A DNA stretch of 64,000 nucleotides. Origin: Thalassia testudinum (taxonomy: Eukaryota; Streptophyta; Magnoliopsida; Alismatales; Hydrocharitaceae). The stretch is taken from assembly GCA_037157565.1 (NCBI GenBank), contig JAZHRO010000003.1:74402501-74466500 (forward strand), written 5' to 3'. Positions 46,475 through 57,837 of this stretch are shown here, one piece after another (within the stretch, counting starts at the first letter, position 1; each line of letters starts with the position of its first letter). A model generated the notes under the pieces. That model saw only the letters and a program-made list of their open reading frames with translations, did not search any database and was not told the DNA's origin. Made by a program: the position numbers and the translations under genes.

Positions 46475-47130
46475 GCAATCCAAATCGGTGGTTGCAACAC
46501 CGGAGCATAAGTGATTGCCACTTTCAGGAAATCAAATTCCTTATGACATCATTCGTAGAAAACAAATGGCATTTCTTTGGCGAGAAGATTTCTCAGAGGA
46601 CATGCAACCTTCGAGAAATCCTTGATGAATCTTTTGTAGAATCCAACATGACTAAGAAATGATCGAATTTGTTTAACAGATGTGGGAGGAGGAAGTTTAG
46701 CGATAGCATCAACCTTAGCATTATCCACTTCAATTCCCCGTTCAGAGATTACATGACCCAAGGCAATGCTTTCCTGTGTCATGAAGTGACTCTTTTCCCA
46801 GCTAAGGACCAATCGTGTTTTGATGCATTGTTTAAGAATCATTTCAAGCTTAGCCAGACAAGAGTCAAACGTTTTCCAAGAATGGAGAAATCATCCATGA
46901 ATACTTCCATAAACTCTCCTACCATGTCTGAGAATATGGCTAACATACCTTTGAAAAGTTGCAGGTACATTGCATAAATCGAAAGGCATCCTACGGAAAG
47001 CAAAGGTTCCATAGTGACAGGTGAAAGTAGTTTTCTCCTGATCCTCAGGATGGATAGGAACTTGGTTGTATCCCAAGTAGCCATCAATAAAATAGTACTT
47101 CTGCCCAGCTAATCTTTCCAAGATTTGATC
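46475..47130 (-). pseudogene. RT: B2 reverse transcriptase and RNase H start, broken
   Basis: Minus strand. RT motifs: LGYNQVPIHPEDQEK (near 47060), MPFDLCNVPATFQR (near 46990; Gly to Asp in the family MPFGLCN) and FMDDFSILG (near 46885). Frameshifts occur near 46940 and 46870. The frame then resumes at 46842 (MILKQCIKT) and runs to 46549. It ends at the B1 insertion. Upstream parts of RT (to about 47440) are recognisable but broken. Confidence 0.85.
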
Positions 47131-48795
47131 AATGAAAGGCAGAGGGAAATGATCCTTTTTCGTGGCCCTGTTCAGCTTCTTGTAATCGATACAAACCCTT
47201 CAAGAGGAAGCTGAACAAGTTGTGACAGATTCTCCTTACTCGTTAGTCACAATGGTAATCTCGACTTCCTTGTGAACAATCTACATGGGACTTACTCAGG
47301 GACTATCAAAGATTGGATAAATAATTCCTGCATCAAGCCACTTAATGATTTCCTTTTTGACCACTTCTCGCATATTTGGATTTAATCTCCTCTACTTCAG
47401 GCGGGAAGGGCGGGATCCATCTTCCAAGAATACTCTATGATTGCAGTAAGATGGCTCGATCCCCCTAAGGTCATGAATGGTCTAACCAATTGCCTCCTTG
47501 TGTTCCTTCAGGACCTTGATCAATTTAATCTCTTGCTCCTTTGTTAATTTAGCACTGATAATCATAGGGAGCATCATTTGTTGTCCTAAAAATTGATATT
47601 TCAATTTCTCAAGCAATGGTTTAAGTTCAAGCTGAGGTGGACTGATGATTGAAGGTAAGGAAGATGCTGAAGACTCATCAGGAGGAAGTGGTTGAGAGTG
47701 AATAAAATCAATAACCTTTTCAGATGATGGCTGGTCTGCCATAGAAGGTTGCGGGTCCAATTCATCATCAAAGGAGGAACTTTCAATTGAAGAAACCATC
47801 AAACAAGTTTTAATGTTCACATTATCCTCCTCAAGATTTCCAATAAATCTACAATCCTCAAATTTATTAATCGACTTCAAAATATCCAACTCCATTCGTT
47901 GATCCCCAAAGGGGATTTCCATGGTACCACTTTCGCAGTTAATGTTGGCCTTAGCGGTAGTCAGGAACGGATGCCCCAGAACGATGGCCATGTTCCTTAG
48001 GTTTTTTGGTACATCCATGTCAAGAACAAGAAAATCCATAGGAAAATAGATATCCTTGACCTTAACTATAACATCTTCAATAATGCCTCGCAGATTTGTG
48101 ACTGAACGGTTCGCTGACTACAGCGTTACTGAAGTCGGCCGAAGTTCACCAAATACAAGCTTCTCTTAAGGAAAAGTCAAAATTGGGTTGATAGATGCAC
48201 CCAGATCCAGAAGTGCTCTATCAAAAGTGTAATCTCCGATGACACAGGAAATCAACGGAGCACCTTGATCTCCCTTTTTCTGAGGAAGGTGATGCAGGAT
48301 AACATAACTAGCTTGCTCAGAGAGTACCACCTTCCTCGGAACAGATTCTCTCGACTTACGCTTTTGTGAACATAAATCCTTTAAAAATCTTGCGTAAGCC
48401 AGTATAAGCTTGATAGCATTAAGGAGCGGGATATTGATATCAACATTCTTAAAAATATTCAGAAGCTCTTCATTGCTATCAACAGACTTCCACTTCTTTG
48501 ATTTGATCAAGGCTTTAGGAAAAGGAACATGAGTCAGATCTTTGGAATCAAGTTCCTGAGCCTTAATTTCTTCTCCAGAATTCTCCTCTCTCTCCTTAGG
48601 TTCTTAAGGATTCGGTAAATCAGAACAGCGTGGTTGTGGATACTGAGTTTGTTTACCAATTCTCAAGGTAACAGAATTTGCAGATGCATAAGAGTTTGGT
48701 TCTTGGGGAGGGTTAGGAAAGATTGGAGGGGCTTGATTAGCCAACAATTGTTGATGTACAGAAGAAGAGGAAGTGGAATGACCCTGCTCAACCAC
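47131..48795 (-). pseudogene. pro: B2 protease, linker and RT start, broken
   Basis: Protease with intact active-site LLDLGASIN (near 48190), inside the open stretch 48510-48166. The linker frame 48039-47482 ends LKEHKEAIG. The RT N-terminus follows with several changes (for example VSDSP-region stops). It aligns throughout with B1 40600-41960. Confidence 0.82.
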
Positions 48796-50321
48796 CTGAC
48801 CATGTGCGTGTGGGGTCCCTCTTATTTCTGTACCCCTGTTCTTGGCTGCCCAGATTCAGAATATTTCGCGGGTTGGGTACGGGTTGGGATGGTAGAGATC
48901 TAGGTTGACGAGAGTTAGCTATGAGCCCGGTCTGGAAGTTGTCCAGCGAGGTTTTCATTTGCTACATGAGCTGGAGCATGGATCCTTGCATCTCTAACAT
49001 TTTCCAGTTCAAATCAGCCTACCTTGCAGGTTGACGGGCATTCCAAACTGGCTGATTGACCTAATTTGGGGGCAACTGAGCATATACATGACCCTGACCC
49101 ATTGGTCGTTGCGGAGCATAGTTGCTGGGTCGAAATTGGGTCTGTTGCCTTGAGTTTTTCCAGAAGAAGTTAGGGTGGTTTCTCCAACCCGGATTATAAG
49201 CATTAGAGTAGGGGTTGGATCTAATGTTCTTCTGTATAGCACAGACATCCTCATAGGGTGAGGATGGAGAGAAAGAAGGGGAAGGATCAGAAAATCTGGG
49301 ATCAAAGGCCCCAATTTGGAACCTATGGGGTTTCGAATAATGCTAACTCACAGGTTGAGCTGCATCGAGTTGATTCACGAACTCCCAATAAGAAGGAGCT
49401 CGCGACGAATGGAATCCCAAATTTTGGGATTGAGTGGATTGAGAGTTGTTCATAAAATTTTGAGCCATCCACTCTTCCATTCTCTTAACTACCAAGTCCA
49501 CCTTATCAAGTTTGTTACAAATCAATTCCATATCAAATGAATGAGGGTCATGGACTTCATTAACATTTGATCTGGGCTGTTGGGACCGGCTAAAAGTATC
49601 CATGGAGGCATGATTGATTGAATTCTTGCTCATTTCCTCAAACAAACCGTGTGCACTATCTGCGTCTTTGTTGTGAAAATTGCCTCTGCAAGAAGCATCC
49701 ACGTGATTTCAGAGTTGCTCAGTCAACCTGTGGTAGAAGATCTACATGAGTTGCCATTTCGGCACCTCATGGTGTGGACATCTCCGCAATAGGTCCTGGA
49801 ATTGCTCCCAGGCCACATGAAACTGCTCCCCCAGCCGCTAGGTAAAGGTAGTGATTGCCCTACTCAAGGCTTTGGTACGTCCAATAGGGAAGAATTTCTT
49901 CAAAAAGGCTGATTTCAACTCATTCCAAGTTGCAATTGGTCTTCCTATAGTCTTGTACCAATGAGCGGCTTTATCCCTAAGAGAGTTGGGGAAGAGTCTC
50001 ATGATCATTTGCTCCTCATTCACATTTCGTGCCTTGGTGGTCTAGACCAAAGTGGTCAAGTCCTCCAAGTGCTGACGGGTCTTCAGAGCCAAGCTCATGG
50101 TAATGTTTGATCAGGCTTAACACCTGGGGCTTGATTTCTATGTCTCCAGCTAGAATCTGGACGCCGAGACATTTCCCGTAATTTCAAGGATCATAAAAAT
50201 CCTTCAAGGGTAGAGTGCCCTGCATTCTCTGGAACCATTCTTACATTCTCTACATTTGTTCCAGCTGCCTTTGGAATTCCTCCTATGGATCCTGAGGCAA
50301 AGGAAGTTGTTGATCGGCCAT
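48796..50321 (-). pseudogene. gag: B2 gag, broken
   Basis: ATG 50321 (MADQQLPLPQ). Stops TAG at codons 13 (50283-50285) and 24 (50250-50252), identical in place to B1, then TAA at codon 27. Capsid core NSLRDKAAHWYKTIGRPIAT (near 49980) and DASCRGNFHNKDADSAHG (near 49690) are preserved. Other stops near 49838, 49762 and 49343. Same organisation as B1. Confidence 0.85.
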
Positions 50322-51628
50322 GGAATTAATTTGGCCAAAATCTAATTTATGCCTCCAAGAATACTCTTGTGGTCCTTCCAATCGGGGATTCAATGATAGT
50401 CTTCCCAGCAAAAACTAGGAAAAGGTCGGAAGGACTGGGGATAAGGACACTGCAGTACAACAAAACAAGCCTATCCTTAAGTGGGGTAGACTAAGGATCT
50501 ACAGACTCCCAAAACCCACCTTAAGATTGTAAATGATTTACTCTACTTGTGTTTGCTCAATCCAACCAGTTAGAAGGAGGGACTGGGGAGAAGGTTCTTC
50601 CTTCGGCTTGCACCTCCAGTTCCTAGTGTACCCCCCAACCATGGTAATTTGGCGCTACTCCCCTAGCTAGACATTGGATTAATCAGTACAAGTAGGTTAA
50701 TCATAAACAATCTTAGACTAGGCCTCGAAAAGCAAATCAGTCCTTAAGGCCAACGTCTACTCGATTTTATTAAGCCCTTCGATTGTAGTGCTTATGGAAT
50801 ATGATGGACCCTTAAAATGAGTTGCACCCTTAATGATTGATTGAGTATTGTGTAAGTGTATCCACAACCAGTGTTTTCAAGTAAGATTATTTGTGATGTG
50901 TAGATTTTAATGTTCAAATCTTGCTTAAGTAGCTTTTAGGGTTTAAAATTAGGTTGATTTCAATCAAGTTTGAAGCAAACCAGGTTTTCAATCATCGGTG
51001 AAGATTGCTTTCCTATAAAATCAGAAGTAAAGTTGAGTTCCTAGTACGAACCTAGATTGAAAACCCTAAGAAGAAGCTACTTGGTGAGTTGATTTTAGGT
51101 TAAGTGGTGCGGCGCAAACAACTCAAACAATTGGCCAGAACTGCACCACTAGGTTAGGCACAAGAAAATGGTTAACCTAGAATGATTTCTACTCTTTTAT
51201 GTGTTGCTTTATGTGTACCAGTTTCATAGATCAGAACCCGGTTGAGTAGAAGCAAATCAAGTAGGTTAAGTGCCTTGAATGTGGGTGTATGTTGTGCATC
51301 TATTGAAAATTACCCCACAAAATTAACTTTTTATTCTTTTTTTATAAGCGAGGGTGGAATGAGTGTGAGTGAAAATCCAAACAACCAAACTAATCCTAGG
51401 ATTTATGCAATCACCTAGGTTAATTGGAATTTGAATTTAATGTGACAAATGAAATCTATGGAGGTGGAAGAATGGGGAGCACCTACAGTTATCTTTAACT
51501 GCACTTCACTTCGATCTACCACTTGATGTTTCCCTGATGGAGGTCTCTGCAAAACAATAGACACAAGAGAAAGCAAGTTAGAAGATAATAAAGTGCGTGA
51601 AATGCGAAAAGATCGGAAATTGTTGCCT
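50322..51628 (-). other. Leader of B2 with conserved block
   Basis: Untranslated leader. The shared block is at 50552-50675 (minus strand GCCGAAGGAAGAACCTTC). No supported gene. Confidence 0.65.
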
Positions 51629-51645
51629 CCTCAGCAATGGTGCCA
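51629..51645 (-). other. Primer-binding site of B2
   Basis: Minus strand TGGCACCATTGCTGAGG, a tRNA-Asp-type site with C-to-T/G-to-A decay. Confidence 0.78.
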
Positions 51646-51648
51646 AAA

Positions 51649-53377
51649 TGTTGAAGCTACGGTTTACTACACTATTGTATTTTGTTTTGAAAACCTGTTG
51701 TTGTAGTTTGAAAGCGAAGAACTCGTGTTTAACAAATAAAATTTATACTGGAAAAGAAATCCTGAATTGAACTCTAGGAGGCTATGTCGATCTAAATTTG
51801 CAATTATATATTTTTTTAGGCTTTTTGTTAAAAAGAGAAATAATTACAATGAAGCACTATAAACAATCAGCATAAGAGAGAGAGAGAAAACATTCACTTA
51901 ATACTTCCAAGTGTTTATAAAATTAAGTAAGAAAAAAATTATACTAGAAAGCAGGAAAACTTTTACACTAGAAAGCAGGAAAATTCTACTCTAGAAAGCT
52001 GCAAAAAGGAATAGGAGAGAGAAGTTATCCTCCTCGATGATTGCTTGGAGGACGAGCCAGACGAGATGACTCCTGTAAGACGAAGGATGTAGTGGGAAGG
52101 AGGTTGAGGCAGGAAGAATGAGGATGGGGCAGCACGTCGTCATCATTGCGGGATCTACTTCCGGAATGGGGGCAAAAATTTGACGTTAACTCTCGAGGAG
52201 CATCCCGTGTGTGGGACAAGCTTCTGTTGAGCTTTGGAGAGGGAGAGAAGAGAAGGAAGGGATGAGAGTTTCTTATAGAGGGGGGTCTCCTTTTATAGTT
52301 GAAAGGAGTGAGGGCATTTTGGTCATTACATGTTGAAAATCATTAATTCAGGAGCTTAATTAATGGATAAATTCATCAGTAAAGGCCTGAATGTTGCCAT
52401 CGTGGGTGGTGCGCCCCCCCTCGCTTCAACGCTCATCCACGATCTCTCAATCTCGACCGTTCGATCGTGAGATCGAACGGCTGAGAGTGCATCCTCACCC
52501 ACCTCAATAGCGCACCTCATCGCTTGCAATGGCCCATTTCTTCGCCGCATCAGGTGGAGAGTCCAACCAATTGGTCGTGCATGGCTGGCCGATTTCCAAC
52601 GTGCGGTCGATAGCGACTGCTTATCTACTCCTAATTGAAGCACCTCATAGTTTCGAACCTGCTTCTTGAGGCAGCCGAGCGCTTTATCCACTGCACTGCG
52701 GCATGGATTGGCGAGCGGAGTGTTTGCATGGTGTGAGAATTGGATTGTTGGATCAAGGTCCAACGGTCAAGACTACTTCTTTGGCTTCTGATGATGAAGG
52801 CGCCGGTCCGAGTCCAATCTCAGTCGGTGAATATTGATCCAACGGTGGAGAGGCAATGGCGTTAAGGGCTTCAATGGTTGTGTGCAACTGGTTTGGTGGC
52901 CGAGATGGCGCCACATGGTGCCATCTTTGCCGTCCATCTTCTTGGTGATGTAGCTGGTGCCAAGGGTATCGGATTGAGTTGATTTTCATGCCGTTAGGCT
53001 GCAATCGTCGATCCGAATCCATCCGTGCAGTTGGATTTGTCGTTTGAAGTATGAATTAACACCATCTTGGGCCTTGATCATATATGGTTCCTCAGTCACT
53101 ATCTAAAGCTACGAATATCCGATTAGGGCGATCTTGGAGTTGTTGAACTCCAATCGTCGCCGCGATCAGATCCGTATGGTTGGATCTTCAATCTGAGGCC
53201 CCAAGAAAAGGTCGTCCTATCCCTTAGCATAAAAGTAGATAATTAACCTCCATTTTATTTAGACTAATCTAAATGCAAGATGACGCATGCTATGCAATAT
53301 TTATAGTATGTAGTGTAATTCTATGCTTAAAACAGGCATAAATAGACATTTTATGTAATATAAACTTGTTTACATTA
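51649..53377 (-). repeat. 5' LTR of B2
   Basis: 1729 bp; TATA box CTATAAAAGG (52289-52298, minus). The first two bases are TA instead of TG (53377-53376). Confidence 0.88.
52649..52698 (-). promoter_or_regulatory. tRNA-like A-box/B-box module, B2 5' LTR
   Basis: Minus strand A-box-like CAGTGCAGTGG (52698-52688) followed by ATAAAGCGC, and B-box GGTTCGAAACT (52659-52649). Spacing 39; 360 bp upstream of the TATA box. Confidence 0.55.
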
Positions 53378-53382
53378 GGTAG

Positions 53383-54188
53383 GCTACTAGAGCTTAGGAG
53401 TATGTGTGAGTAGAGTAGGTAGAGATGAAGAGGAATGGGGGGTGTAGGGTTATTTATATAGTGGAGGGAAGAAGAAGAAATTTGTGTAGAGGGCTGTAGT
53501 GACAACTACAAGAGTCACTAAAGACCCCATGCAACTGTCGCTAAAGATCGTGACCCCACCACTCGTGCTTTTAGCTGGCCTTACACCTACAAGCAATCTG
53601 AAACGGCTGTAAGCATCACTAAAGATCTGCCCAGGCTATCGCTGAAGTTCTGTGCCAACCGACGCCCGCTACTACTGTGCTTGAGCACCCATCACACACC
53701 TTGTTGTGCATGTGCTTGCTAGCGCTACAGTGCAGATGCGCAGGCTGGTGCGTGAGCACGTGCACGCATGCACTCTTGGTGCACTGGCACTACCTCAATT
53801 GAGTAAATGGGGGGGGCTTGCCAGGTTTCGAAGCCGCACCCCTCATTTGAGGAGCAGGCACCTGACCATTGCACCAAGGTAGTGGATGGTCGAGTGGAGG
53901 GTGATGTGGCATCTGCTGATCGTGCGATCGTGACCTTTGGATTCTCATCTAATGGTCACGATATAATCTTGAGCTCTTGTCCTGTGAAGGTGAGGTAATG
54001 TAAAGCGCCCCTCAGCCATTGGATTGAGATAAAATGGCTAAGATCTCTCCATGCGAGAGGCTGGGGCAACTGTGGTTCTTGTTGAGCAGTTCGGATGGCA
54101 CCACGTGGTGCCATCTGGATTATCCATCTTCTTCTTGTAGAGGGTGCTACGGAGCGCTGATTAGGGTGGCTTTCGCGTTGATGGACTG
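53383..54188 (-). repeat. 5' LTR of C, part 2
   Basis: Middle of the C LTR, between the B2 and D insertions. Includes a TATA-like CCACTATATAAATA (53451-53464, minus), the tRNA-like module (53824-53876) and the first GACTG duplication (54184-54188). Confidence 0.8.
53824..53876 (-). promoter_or_regulatory. tRNA-like A-box/B-box module, C LTR
   Basis: Minus strand A-box TGGTGCAATGG (53876-53866), then TCAGGTGC, and B-box-like GCTTCGAAACC (53834-53824). Spacing 42; 373 bp upstream of the TATA-like box. Confidence 0.5.
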
Positions 54189-55778
54189 TGATCGGACATG
54201 TTTCGCGAGTTTGAAATCAGGTTTAAAAGTAACTCGTTGTCGTAGCTGCAAAACTCATGATCAAATAAAATTTATACCAAAACTCCAAGGGAGTCCCAGG
54301 ACAAACACAGGGAGGCGACATTTACTTTAATTGAAAAACATGCTTCATTTTGTTTGTTTTTGGTATTTGTGGGTTTTGTTATATTTTGTATTTTTGAAAG
54401 AAGACAAGTAGAATGAATCACAAGATAGAGATAGAACAAATATGATATATATATCACTCTAATGAAAATACAATAAACTATGAAAGCATAAAAAGAGAGG
54501 GAGGTGAGAAGAAATCTACCAAATTGGCTATTCGGCGAGACGACGATGCTTTGCAGAAGCTCGAACGAAGGAGGTGAGGAATGGGATGACGAAGGTGAGA
54601 TGTAGGAGGATGTAGGGTAGAGGAAAGCTTCACCGTGGCTCCGAAATGGAGGTGAGAAGGCAGAGATGATATGCTACTGGAATGGAGGTGGGAGGATGGC
54701 TCCAAGGCAACCTATGAATGCGGATGGGAAGAGGGATGAATATTTGGTGAGGTAGAGGTTTGCTACACTAATAAGTGCCTAGGGAGCTTCAGAGTATGCT
54801 ATAATGGAGTGTTGGTAGGCTTCATAGAGCTTAGGAGTAGGTGGGAGTGGTAGAGATGGCTTGGAAGGGAGGGGGTGTAGGTCCTTTTATAGTGGAGGAG
54901 AAGTGGCAAAAATAGGTATGGGACCTTTAGTGACCTCCAAGTTGTCGCTAGAAGTGTCGCTATAGGCATCTCATGCCCACTCACGACCGGTCATGCCCAT
55001 AGCTGGCATTGTTGGCAAGCAAAGAATTTATGATAGCTGTAAGCGTTGCTGTAGGTCCAACTCATGTGTCACTATAGGCTGACGCTAATCGAGCATGCAC
55101 CCACCCCTTGCTCCGTTGGTGCTGCGCTATCCCTGCTCATGCACACGGATTGTGCGGCGGCCTACTAGTGTGCGTGCTAGCATGCGCTGGCGTGCGTGCA
55201 CGTGCACACCATTGGTGCATGCTGGCGGTGTGCATGTGCTATCTATATTGAGGGGGGCTGCAGGGATTCAAACCTGCACCCCTCCCTTATGAATCGCCAC
55301 TCGCACTGTTGTGCCAAGCCTGCATGTGAGTCGTAAGGAGGAATTGTAGCTGTGTGGTGCAGTGAGCTCTTAGTCACTGGATTTTCATCCAACGGCTGAG
55401 ATCACTTGATGGGCTACCTTTGAATATGTGACGGGTGGCTTTGGGTGGTCCAGATATGCCACATGGCACCATCTGGACCGTCCACCCTTTATTGCTTGTA
55501 GAGGATGCCGTGGGGCTCTGATCGAGGTGATTTCTACGTTGTCGGACTGCGATCATTGCTCTGGATCCAACCATACGATTGGATTTTTCATCCGAAGTCC
55601 GTAAGGATGTTGCATTGCCTCCTGGCCATATAAAATGAAGGAATTAATATACAAAGCATACAACTATCCTAAATCCCATGCTATGGATGTTATCAAATAT
55701 TTATAACATGATATGCAATGATAAGCCTAAAAACTATCATAAATAACCAATTTATCATGAATTCATGTGTGTTTATCA
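54189..55778 (-). repeat. 3' LTR of D
   Basis: 1590 bp. TATA box CTATAAAAGG (54883-54892, minus); tRNA-like module 55264-55316. Confidence 0.9.
55264..55316 (-). promoter_or_regulatory. tRNA-like A-box/B-box module, D 3' LTR
   Basis: Minus strand A-box TGGCACAACAG (55316-55306) and B-box GGTTTGAATCC (55274-55264). The B-box sits in a T-arm-like hairpin, GCAGG/CCTGC. Confidence 0.6.
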
Positions 55779-57115
55779 TACGCCATGCTTACTTTTTGCT
55801 AGGCCCTAGCAAAATTATCCTAAATACTATGTATAAAAGTAGAATTAGGGTTTGAGTTTTTAGGCAAAATTCATTGATTGCTTTAGAAAATCTCAACCCT
55901 AAGATTTAATTACAAAAACTCAATAGTGCTCGGGTGTCTGCCAGAATGCAAGCCGTCCAAGCACTCACATCATTTGAGAAGAGAAGATACAAAATCTTTT
56001 TTCTTGTTTTTTTTCTTTTCTATTTCTTTCTGTACTTTTGGAGTTTGAGAGTTCCACAATAACTTTTTATGGCTACCCGACCTACCTAAGACTCGGAAAG
56101 GACTCCAAGTGCTAGGCCTCTTGTGAAAATAGTGAAAGGCTCACTCGACGGCCATTAAAACGGATGTCGGGTTTATATGACCTCAGGCGACCTTGACTAG
56201 AGGTTTATCGTTTTGATTGGTAGCTTTCTCCCTACTTTTATTTACGGGGTTAACATAAGGGAAAACCCAGTGTATACCTCCCTGATTTATTCTACTTCCC
56301 TACTTCTTCCCTAACTGTTTTCAAAATTATTGTGCATTTTTTTTGTGAGCTGGGTTCTGCACAATCGGCTAATGGGCTGTTACCAACGACAACAGCCATA
56401 CTCATGCCGAGAAGTGTGGTTTTATTTTTTTATTCTTTCTTTCTCCCTTTTCTATTTATTTATTTCTTTTCTTTTTTTTCTCTACTTTTTTTTTTTTAAG
56501 TAGGTAGCTTTCCTAATCTAAGATTTACATAAAGGCATTAAAATGAAAATGGTCTTGTGACTAGGCTTTGGACAACCGACCGATGAGCTGTTACCACCGA
56601 CAACTTGCCAGCTATATCGCCTTAGATAGTTCATTAGCTACTGAATTTCCGAAGAATCCATTGAAAAGTAAGTCAGTGCAGAAAAAGAAGTGTCTAGATG
56701 CATAGGCTTAAAGTCCCCCAAATCAGAGGGCGGGTTGACAAGTCATATACTGATCATCCCAATTTATTAGCCAAATTAAAAATGAATTTGAGGTGGTGAG
56801 GACACGAGACTAAGTCTACATTCGAGTGGACATCCAGGCTAATTAAGCCTAAAGACTTGAAGTGTCTAAGTATTTAGGTCTCAAAGTATCAATTCGTAAA
56901 GTTTGCAACTCCTAATGCTTATGTTCTCGTCTCCTAATTCTATTTCTTTTTAACAGAATAAAAAAAATAGGAAATTACTGTTACAGCGGACAAAAAGATT
57001 ATAAGATATTTCCACCGCCCTATGCTTATCTATTGCAATGTCCTCGTTATTCAAAATGAAAGCATGCAGGATAGTAGAAGTCGAAGAATAACACCTGGTT
57101 TCCGTAAGACTCTAG
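55779..57115 (-). other. PPT and 3' spacer of D
   Basis: PPT remnant GTAAGCATGGCGTA (55792-55779, minus), hairpin units (56583-56616 and 56372-56399), purine-rich sense tracts (about 56405-56500, 55995-56040) and the post-coding motif (57012-57049). No gene. Confidence 0.6.
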
Positions 57116-57821
57116 TCAACCTGGAACAATCTTTACTTGTGCTAACTTTAGTGCCTTCTGCTGGGCGATGGTTGGGCCGTGGTGGCTAAGGCAAGGTAAG
57201 AGCACCCTTGTTTGAGATGGGTTCAGGGAGCACATGGTCAACAAAGGGTTTGAGACACTGTCCATTGACCTTGAAAATCTTACCTGTCTTTGGGTCAGAG
57301 ATTTCAACAGCCCCATTAGGTAAAATCTGCTCAATATCGAATGGGTCATCCACTTAGAGTTGAGTTTTCTAGGGAAAAGCTTCAATTAAGAATCGAAAAG
57401 ACAGACCTTCTGGTTCGGCTCAAAGCTCTTACGTGAGATCATCTGGTTATGGAGAGCTTTGGTCCTTGCATTTTCATAAGCATCATTTCGAAGCTCCTCT
57501 AACTCAGATAGTTGGAGCTTCCTGGTTTTCCCAGCCAACTCATGGTCCACATTACATTTCTTGATGGCCCAAAATGGCCGGTGTTCAAGTTCTACAGGTA
57601 ACTGACACGCCTTACCAGAAACCACACAGAATGAAGGCATGCCAATAGGCATTTTGTATGCCTTACGGTAGGCCAAAAGGGCATCATCTAGTTTTTTGGG
57701 TCCAATCCTTCCTATCAGGCCTAACGGTTTTCTGCGAAATGTTCTTGATCTCCTGATTGGATACCTTGGCTTATCTGTTCGTTTGAGGGTGGTAAGGTGC
57801 GGAAATCTGTTGATTCACCCT
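57116..57821 (-). pseudogene. int: D integrase C-terminal fragment
   Basis: Starts inside the integrase core, after the second catalytic Asp, at a YHPQTN-like segment near 57795 fused to the PBS. It then has the RKAYKMPIGM and GKACQLPVELEHRPFWAIKK segments and an open stretch 57676-57386. It ends near 57150. It lacks the zinc finger and the first two catalytic Asp residues. Relative to B1 and B2, about 18 bases (VYKA-like part) are missing in NDAYENARTKAL. Cannot act as integrase. Confidence 0.82.
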
Positions 57822-57834
57822 GGCAACGGTGCCA
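57822..57834 (-). other. Primer-binding site of D
   Basis: Minus strand TGGCACCGTTGCC followed by AGGG, a tRNA-Asp-type core. Only the first 13-14 bases survive before the deletion junction. Confidence 0.8.
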
Positions 57835-57837
57835 AAA

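Larger units (their letters stand above)
29991..53377 (-). mobile_element. Element B2: gag-pol Athila-like element split by B1
   Basis: Minus strand, 23,387 bp including B1. TSD GGTAG at 29986-29990 and 53378-53382. LTRs are 1742 bp (29991-31732) and 1729 bp (51649-53377). The 5' LTR starts TA instead of TG (53377), a point change. Parts: PBS 51645-51629, leader with block 50675-50552, gag from 50321, protease, RT to 46475, B1 insertion, RNase H and integrase 34876-33134, post-coding motif 33001-32964, PPT 31746-31733. It inserted into the C 5' LTR. Confidence 0.9.
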